Shown here: piece by piece, positions 60,184 to 64,000 of the stretch
Numbering within the stretch: position 1 is the stretch's first letter
How the letters are laid out: the number at the start of each line of letters is the position of its first letter
Source: Micromonospora sp. NBC_00421
GTDB taxonomy: Bacteria; Actinomycetota; Actinomycetes; Mycobacteriales; Micromonosporaceae
Length of the DNA: 64,000 nucleotides
Assembly (NCBI RefSeq): GCF_036017915.1
Contig: NZ_CP107929.1
Location: forward strand, 496,001-560,000
Direction: 5' to 3'
Position numbers and translations under genes: made by a program
The notes under the pieces: generated by a model
The model's input: the letters and a program-made list of their open reading frames with translations, nothing else
Databases searched by the model: none
What the model was told of the DNA's origin: nothing

Positions 60184-60343
60184 CCGTTGTGCCGGTTTGT
60201 GCGGTGGGCGCGACAAGAGGTTACCGAGGCGTAACTTTCCATTGACGGGTGTGAAACAGGCCACGCATCATCGGTCCCACGATCGATCGGATCCCCCGCC
60301 CGCCGTCCCGGGTCACCGGGTACCTCCCACCGGAGGCGCAGCC

Positions 60344-61228
60344 ATGCTGCTCCGCACGATCCTCGCCGCCACCACCCTCGCCGCCGCCCTGCTCGCCCCG
60401 GCCACCGCCGCCGTGGCCACCCCACCCACCCCACCCACCCCATCCGTCCCCGTCGTTCCCGCCGCCCCCGCTGACCGGACCGCCGCCACTGGTCGAGCCG
60501 CTCCCGCCGCCGACCCCGCCGCCGCCGACGCTGCGGGTGGTGAGCCGGGGTTCGCCCGGGTCGCCGCGACCGCCAACCCGGTCATCGTGGTCGGAGGGCT
60601 GGTAGGTGTCGCGATCGCCTACGAACCCATCGCCGCCCGGCTGCGCGCCGACGGCTTCCGGGTGTACGTCTACCAGCTCCCCGGACTCGGGTTCGGCGAC
60701 ATCACCGACTCCGCCCGCGCCTTCGCCGGCTTCGTCGACCAGGTGCGGACCGCCACCGGGGCGGCCCGGGTGGACATCGTCGGCCACTCAGAGGGTGGCC
60801 TGGTCTCCCGCTGGTACGCCAAATTCCTCGGCGGTACCGACCGGATCGGCCGGTACGTCAGCCTGGGCAGCCCACAGCAGGGCACCTACGTGGCGAACAT
60901 CATCGCGTTCGCCGGGCTGGGGGACTGCGTCGGCATCATCGCCTGCCAGCAGATGTCCATCGGCTCGGACTTCCTGACCAGCCTCAACGCCGGCGACGAC
61001 ACCCCGGGGTCGGTGCGCTGGACCACCATCCGCACCAACCAGGACGAACTCGTCCGCCCGGTCGGCAACGCCACCCTCGCCGACGGGGCCACCAACGTCC
61101 TGGTGCAGGCATGGTGCCCACTGCGGGTGGTCGGCCACCTTGGTCTCGTGCTCGACGGCACCACGTACACGGTGGTCCGTCAGGCGCTCACCGACGCCGC
61201 GATCCGCCCCAACTGCCTGGCCCTGTGA
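60344..61228 (+). CDS. Secreted triacylglycerol lipase/esterase
   Basis: A 294-residue exported hydrolase. It has a signal peptide (1-26, MLLRTILAATTLAAALLAP) and a Pro/Ala-rich spacer to about residue 70. The alpha/beta-hydrolase core has NPVIVVGGL, YVYQLPGLGFGDI, the nucleophile elbow GHSEGG near 147 and a late His (VVGHLGLVLD) as the likely catalytic base. Cys pairs (DCVGIIACQQ, WCPL and PNC) suit an extracellular protein. It resembles secreted lipases of actinomycetes of the LipA/Lip2 type. CGGAGG precedes ATG 60344. Confidence 0.9.
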   Translation: MLLRTILAATTLAAALLAPATAAVATPPTPPTPSVPVVPAAPADRTAATGRAAPAADPAAADAAGGEPGFARVAATANPVIVVGGLVGVAIAYEPIAARLRADGFRVYVYQLPGLGFGDITDSARAFAGFVDQVRTATGAARVDIVGHSEGGLVSRWYAKFLGGTDRIGRYVSLGSPQQGTYVANIIAFAGLGDCVGIIACQQMSIGSDFLTSLNAGDDTPGSVRWTTIRTNQDELVRPVGNATLADGATNVLVQAWCPLRVVGHLGLVLDGTTYTVVRQALTDAAIRPNCLAL

Positions 61229-61980
61229 CGCCCGGGCCGGGCCCTGTGTCGGCCGGGCTGCCTGTGCCGGTCGAGCCTGGCCTCGTGTCGGTCGAGCTGG
61301 CCTCGTGTCGGTAGTGCCGGGTCCGCGCTGGTCGCGCCGGGTCGGGCCGGTCGGGTCGGGTCGTGCCGGGTGGTCGGGCCGGGTCGGCCGGGTCGGTCGG
61401 GTCGGGTCGGTCGGGTCGGTCGGGCCGGGTCGGTCGGGTCGGGGTCGGTCGGGTCGGGGTCGGTCGGGTCGCAGACCGGGCGGCACCGCGGGAGCCTCGC
61501 GCCGGGAGCCTGCGCCGGGGCATGTTCCTCTGTAGTCCTCATGCCCGTCCGTCATAAATATGACGGACGGGCATGAGGACTACTCGACATACTGTGGCCC
61601 GGCGCGACACGCCGACGCGAAAGCTTGCCATCGCCACATCACAGCCGTCCGCCGCCGCCAGCCGTCCGCCGCCAGCCGTCCGCCGTCCGCCGCCCGCCGT
61701 CCGCCGTCCGCCGCCCGCCGCCCGCCGTCCGCCGCCCGCCGTCCGCCGCCCGCCGCCGCCCGCCGCCAGCCGTCCGCCGCCGCCCGCCGTCCGCCGCCCG
61801 CCGCCAGCCGTCCGCCGCCGCTAGCCGCCGTCGGCCGCCAGCAGCCGGTAGTCGGTCAGCCGTGAGCCGGCGCCGTCAGCCGGTCAGCCGCGAGCCGCGA
61901 GTCGGGAGTCGGGAGCCAGCATGCGGTCAGCCGGCAGCGGCAGCGGGGGTCGGCCGCGGCCGGGCCGGGGCCGGGTCGGG
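61229..61980. repeat. Highly repetitive 750-bp intergenic region
   Basis: No gene. At 61320-61475 there are irregular GGTCGGGTCGGTCGGG repeats, at 61532-61583 a long palindrome (listed separately), and at 61640-61825 repeats of CCGTCCGCCG and CCGCCCGC. From 61850 to 61925 there are short GTCAGCC and CGAGTCGGGAG repeats. The whole stretch separates convergent genes. Confidence 0.8.
61532..61583. repeat. Palindromic repeat family B, copy 2 (25-bp perfect arms)
   Basis: A left arm at 61532-61556 (containing CATGCCCGTCCGTCATA) and a perfect inverted right arm at 61559-61583, with only AA between. The arms share CCGTCATA/TATGACGG with copy 1. It is AT-centred in GC-rich repeats and lies between convergent genes. 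Confidence 0.92.
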
Positions 61981-62847
61981 TCAGGCGGCCTTGGCCAGGG
62001 CCTCGTACTCGGCGTCGGTGAGCTCGACCTGGGCGGCGGCCACGTTCTCCTCCAGGTGACCGACCGAGGACGTACCCGGGATGGGCAGCATGACCGGCGA
62101 GCGGCGCAACAGCCAGGCGAGCGCGAGCTGGGCGGGCGTCGCGTCGTGGCCGGCGGAGATGGCGTCCAGCGGACCGCCCGGCTTGGCCAGGTTGCCGGTG
62201 GCGATCGGGAACCACGGGATGAACGCCAGGTCGTTGCGCTCACAGTGGTCCAGGACGTCCTCGGCGCTGCGGTCGGCCAGGTTGTAGAGGTTCTGCACCG
62301 ACACGATCGGGGTGATCTTCTGGGCCGCCTCGATCTGCGCGACGGTCACCTCGGACAGCCCGATGTGCCGGATCTTGCCCTCCTGCTTGAGCAGGGCCAG
62401 CTCGCCGAGCTGGTCGGCCAGCGGGACCTTCGCGTCGATCCGGTGCAGCTGGTAGAGGCCGATCGACTCCAGGCCCAGGTGCCGCAGGCTCAGCTCGCAC
62501 TGCTGGCGCAGGTACTCCGGGCGCCCCACCGGCCGCCAGTCGCCCGGCCCGGAGCGGGTCAGGCCGGCCTTGGTCGCGATGACCAGGTCGTCGGCGTACG
62601 GGTGCAGCGCCTCCTTGATCAGCAGCTCCGAGACGAACGGCCCGTACGAGTCGGCGGTGTCGATGAACGTGACACCCAGCTCGTACGCCCGGCGCAGCAC
62701 CCGGACCGCCTCGGCCGGGTCCTTCGGGTCACCCCACACCCCCGGCCCGGTGAGCTGCATGGCCCCGTAGCCGAGCCGGTCGACCTGGAGGTCGCCACCG
62801 ATCCGGTAGGTGCCGGACGCCTTGGCGGGTTGTGCGTGGGTACCCAT
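61981..62847 (-). CDS. Aldo/keto reductase
   Basis: A 288-residue NADP(H)-dependent oxidoreductase of the AKR fold. The tetrad is visible: DTADSYG (Asp and Tyr, near residues 60-65), IATKAGL (Lys near 88) and LYQLHRID (His near 130). NADP-binding [16 protein letters not shown] is at the C-terminus. ATG 62847 has GAGGTAAG upstream and starts [18 protein letters not shown]. Substrate unknown. It resembles general pyridoxal/oxidoreductase AKRs in actinobacteria. Confidence 0.92.
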   Translation of the reverse strand: MGTHAQPAKASGTYRIGGDLQVDRLGYGAMQLTGPGVWGDPKDPAEAVRVLRRAYELGVTFIDTADSYGPFVSELLIKEALHPYADDLVIATKAGLTRSGPGDWRPVGRPEYLRQQCELSLRHLGLESIGLYQLHRIDAKVPLADQLGELALLKQEGKIRHIGLSEVTVAQIEAAQKITPIVSVQNLYNLADRSAEDVLDHCERNDLAFIPWFPIATGNLAKPGGPLDAISAGHDATPAQLALAWLLRRSPVMLPIPGTSSVGHLEENVAAAQVELTDAEYEALAKAA

Positions 62848-62963
62848 GAGTCTTACCTCGATCCTGTGCGTTGTCGTCAGCGGCAAATCTAGCCACCACC
62901 TCCATGGCTTTCCCGGAGATCGCCGTCGGCAACACCTGCGCGCCCGATGTGGGCACCGACACC

Positions 62964-64000
62964 TCAGCCGGCGTGCCGGATGACCACCAGCGCCTGGTCG
63001 TCGTCGGAGCCGGAGAGCTTGGTCAGGATGGTGTCCGCGATGACCTCCACCGGCTGGTCGCGCACCGGCACGAGCACCTCGTGCAGTGCCGCCACCCCGG
63101 CCTCGTACGCCTGGTCGCGCCGCTCCACCAGCCCGTCGGTGTACGCCACCAGCAGGTCACCCGGGCCGAACGCCACGGTGGTCACCGGCACCGGGTCGCG
63201 GACCAGCCCCAGCGGCAGCGAGTGCCCCGTCCAGACCGTCTCCGGCGGGTGGCCCGGCCGCAGCAGCACCGGATGCGGGTGCCCCACCCGGGCGATCTGC
63301 GCCTCGCCGGCGACCGGGTCGACCACCATCGCCAGGCAGGTGCCGAGGAACCCGACCCCGAGCAGCCCGGTCAACCGGGGGAACACCTCGGCCAGCGGCA
63401 CCCCCGAGCGGATCAGGGTGTTCACCACCGTACGGAGCTGGGCCATGTCGGCGGCCGCCTCGACCTGGTGACCCACCACGTCGCCGACCACCACGCCCAG
63501 CCGGCCCTCGTCCAGTTCGACCAGGTCGTACCAGTCACCGCCCAGGTGCAGGCCGCTCATCGCCGGCTGGTACCTGGTGGCCAGCTCCAGGCCGGGCGAC
63601 CCGACCGTGTCCGAGGTGCGTAGCCGATCCGCCAACCGGGTCACCAGGTTGTGCTCGGCGGCGACCAACCGGACCCGCTCCAGGGTCTGCTCGCACAGGT
63701 CGGCGATGGTGTCCAGCAACGCCAGGTCGTCGTCGTGCAGCGGCCGTTCCCGGGGCCAGCCGAAACCCAGTGCGGCGATGGGCCGCCTCGACGCGTCCAA
63801 CAACGGCAGCACCACGGTGGTCACCATGCCGTACGTCGCGGCCAGGTCCGGCAGGTCGGGATGGCGGGCGGCGAACTCGGCCCGGTTGCGCAGGATGATC
63901 CGCTCACCGGTGCGCAGCGCGCGGGCGATCGGCCGCGGATCGTCGATGGTCAGGTCGTCGAAGGTGGCGACCAGCCCGGTCGGCAGCTCGCCGTGCCACA
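62964..64000 (-). CDS. SpoIIE-type (PP2C) serine phosphatase, 5' end outside window
   Basis: The frame is open to base 64000, so the N-terminus is missing; about 345 residues are visible. The first part ([22 protein letters not shown] to LVAAEHNLV) is the end of a GAF domain; the rest is a PP2C/SpoIIE phosphatase with [20 protein letters not shown] (Asp of the metal site), [28 protein letters not shown] and [14 protein letters not shown]. Such proteins act in partner-switching control of anti-sigma factors. The ATG at 63827 is internal, not the start. Confidence 0.92.
   Translation of the reverse strand, partial: WHGELPTGLVATFDDLTIDDPRPIARALRTGERIILRNRAEFAARHPDLPDLAATYGMVTTVVLPLLDASRRPIAALGFGWPRERPLHDDDLALLDTIADLCEQTLERVRLVAAEHNLVTRLADRLRTSDTVGSPGLELATRYQPAMSGLHLGGDWYDLVELDEGRLGVVVGDVVGHQVEAAADMAQLRTVVNTLIRSGVPLAEVFPRLTGLLGVGFLGTCLAMVVDPVAGEAQIARVGHPHPVLLRPGHPPETVWTGHSLPLGLVRDPVPVTTVAFGPGDLLVAYTDGLVERRDQAYEAGVAALHEVLVPVRDQPVEVIADTILTKLSGSDDDQALVVIRHAG

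Overview
The window is very GC-rich chromosomal DNA (GC-rich third codon positions, many GTG starts, GTGA/ATGA stop-start overlaps, TANNNT boxes 6 nt before start codons). The his/trp/lgt/glt housekeeping order and the style of the proteins point to an actinomycete, most likely Micromonosporaceae (Micromonospora or a close relative). The genus is inference; no rRNA or tRNA gene is present to test it. LAYOUT: 1-2.4 kb holds the end of a RidA-like gene, the peroxide-responsive ohrR-ohr pair and an NADPH oxidoreductase. 2.5-21.2 kb starts with hisF, then a YczE-like membrane protein divergent from a MocR regulator, an LtrA-like protein, a long-chain acyl-CoA ligase, a heterodimeric ABC exporter, an iron-boxed DUF2470 gene and a TetR-controlled ABC-2 exporter. 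It ends with hisI, trpE and a Trp-associated membrane protein. 21.9-26.3 kb is trpC, a trpX-like mini-gene, trpB, trpA and lgt. 26.3-35 kb has a flavin monooxygenase, a GNAT protein and the gltB-gltD glutamate synthase operon. 35.7-43.4 kb has a secreted M1 peptidase divergent from an unusual three-gene operon: a membrane-anchored periplasmic-binding-fold receptor, an FtsK/SpoIIIE-like ATPase and a coiled-coil membrane protein. 43.4-56.6 kb is an accessory region: small unknown genes, a GntR-type regulator facing a three-gene minus-strand operon, a DUF6244 cluster, a complete type I restriction-modification operon in the order R-S-M, a broken XRE gene, an AlpA-like DNA-binding gene and small Cys-motif proteins. 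56.6-64 kb returns to ordinary genes: a secreted CBM2 + double DUF3237 protein, a D-amino-acid oxidase divergent from a LysR regulator, a secreted lipase, an aldo/keto reductase and the 3' part of a SpoIIE-type phosphatase. HOW IT WORKS TOGETHER: tryptophan and histidine genes are interleaved and tightly coupled (hisI-trpE-membrane protein; trpC-X-B-A-lgt). GltBD supplies glutamate for these pathways. Several regulators sit on recognisable operators: OhrR, MocR, an iron repressor, TetR, GntR and LysR. Two families of intergenic palindromes are scattered through the window, mostly at gene 3' ends: family A with three copies and family B with two copies plus one related hairpin. The leads that look least described are the receptor-FtsK-coiled-coil operon, a nucleotidyltransferase reading in frame into HisI, a duplicated ribosome-binding/start cassette between the ABC exporter genes, and the palindrome families.
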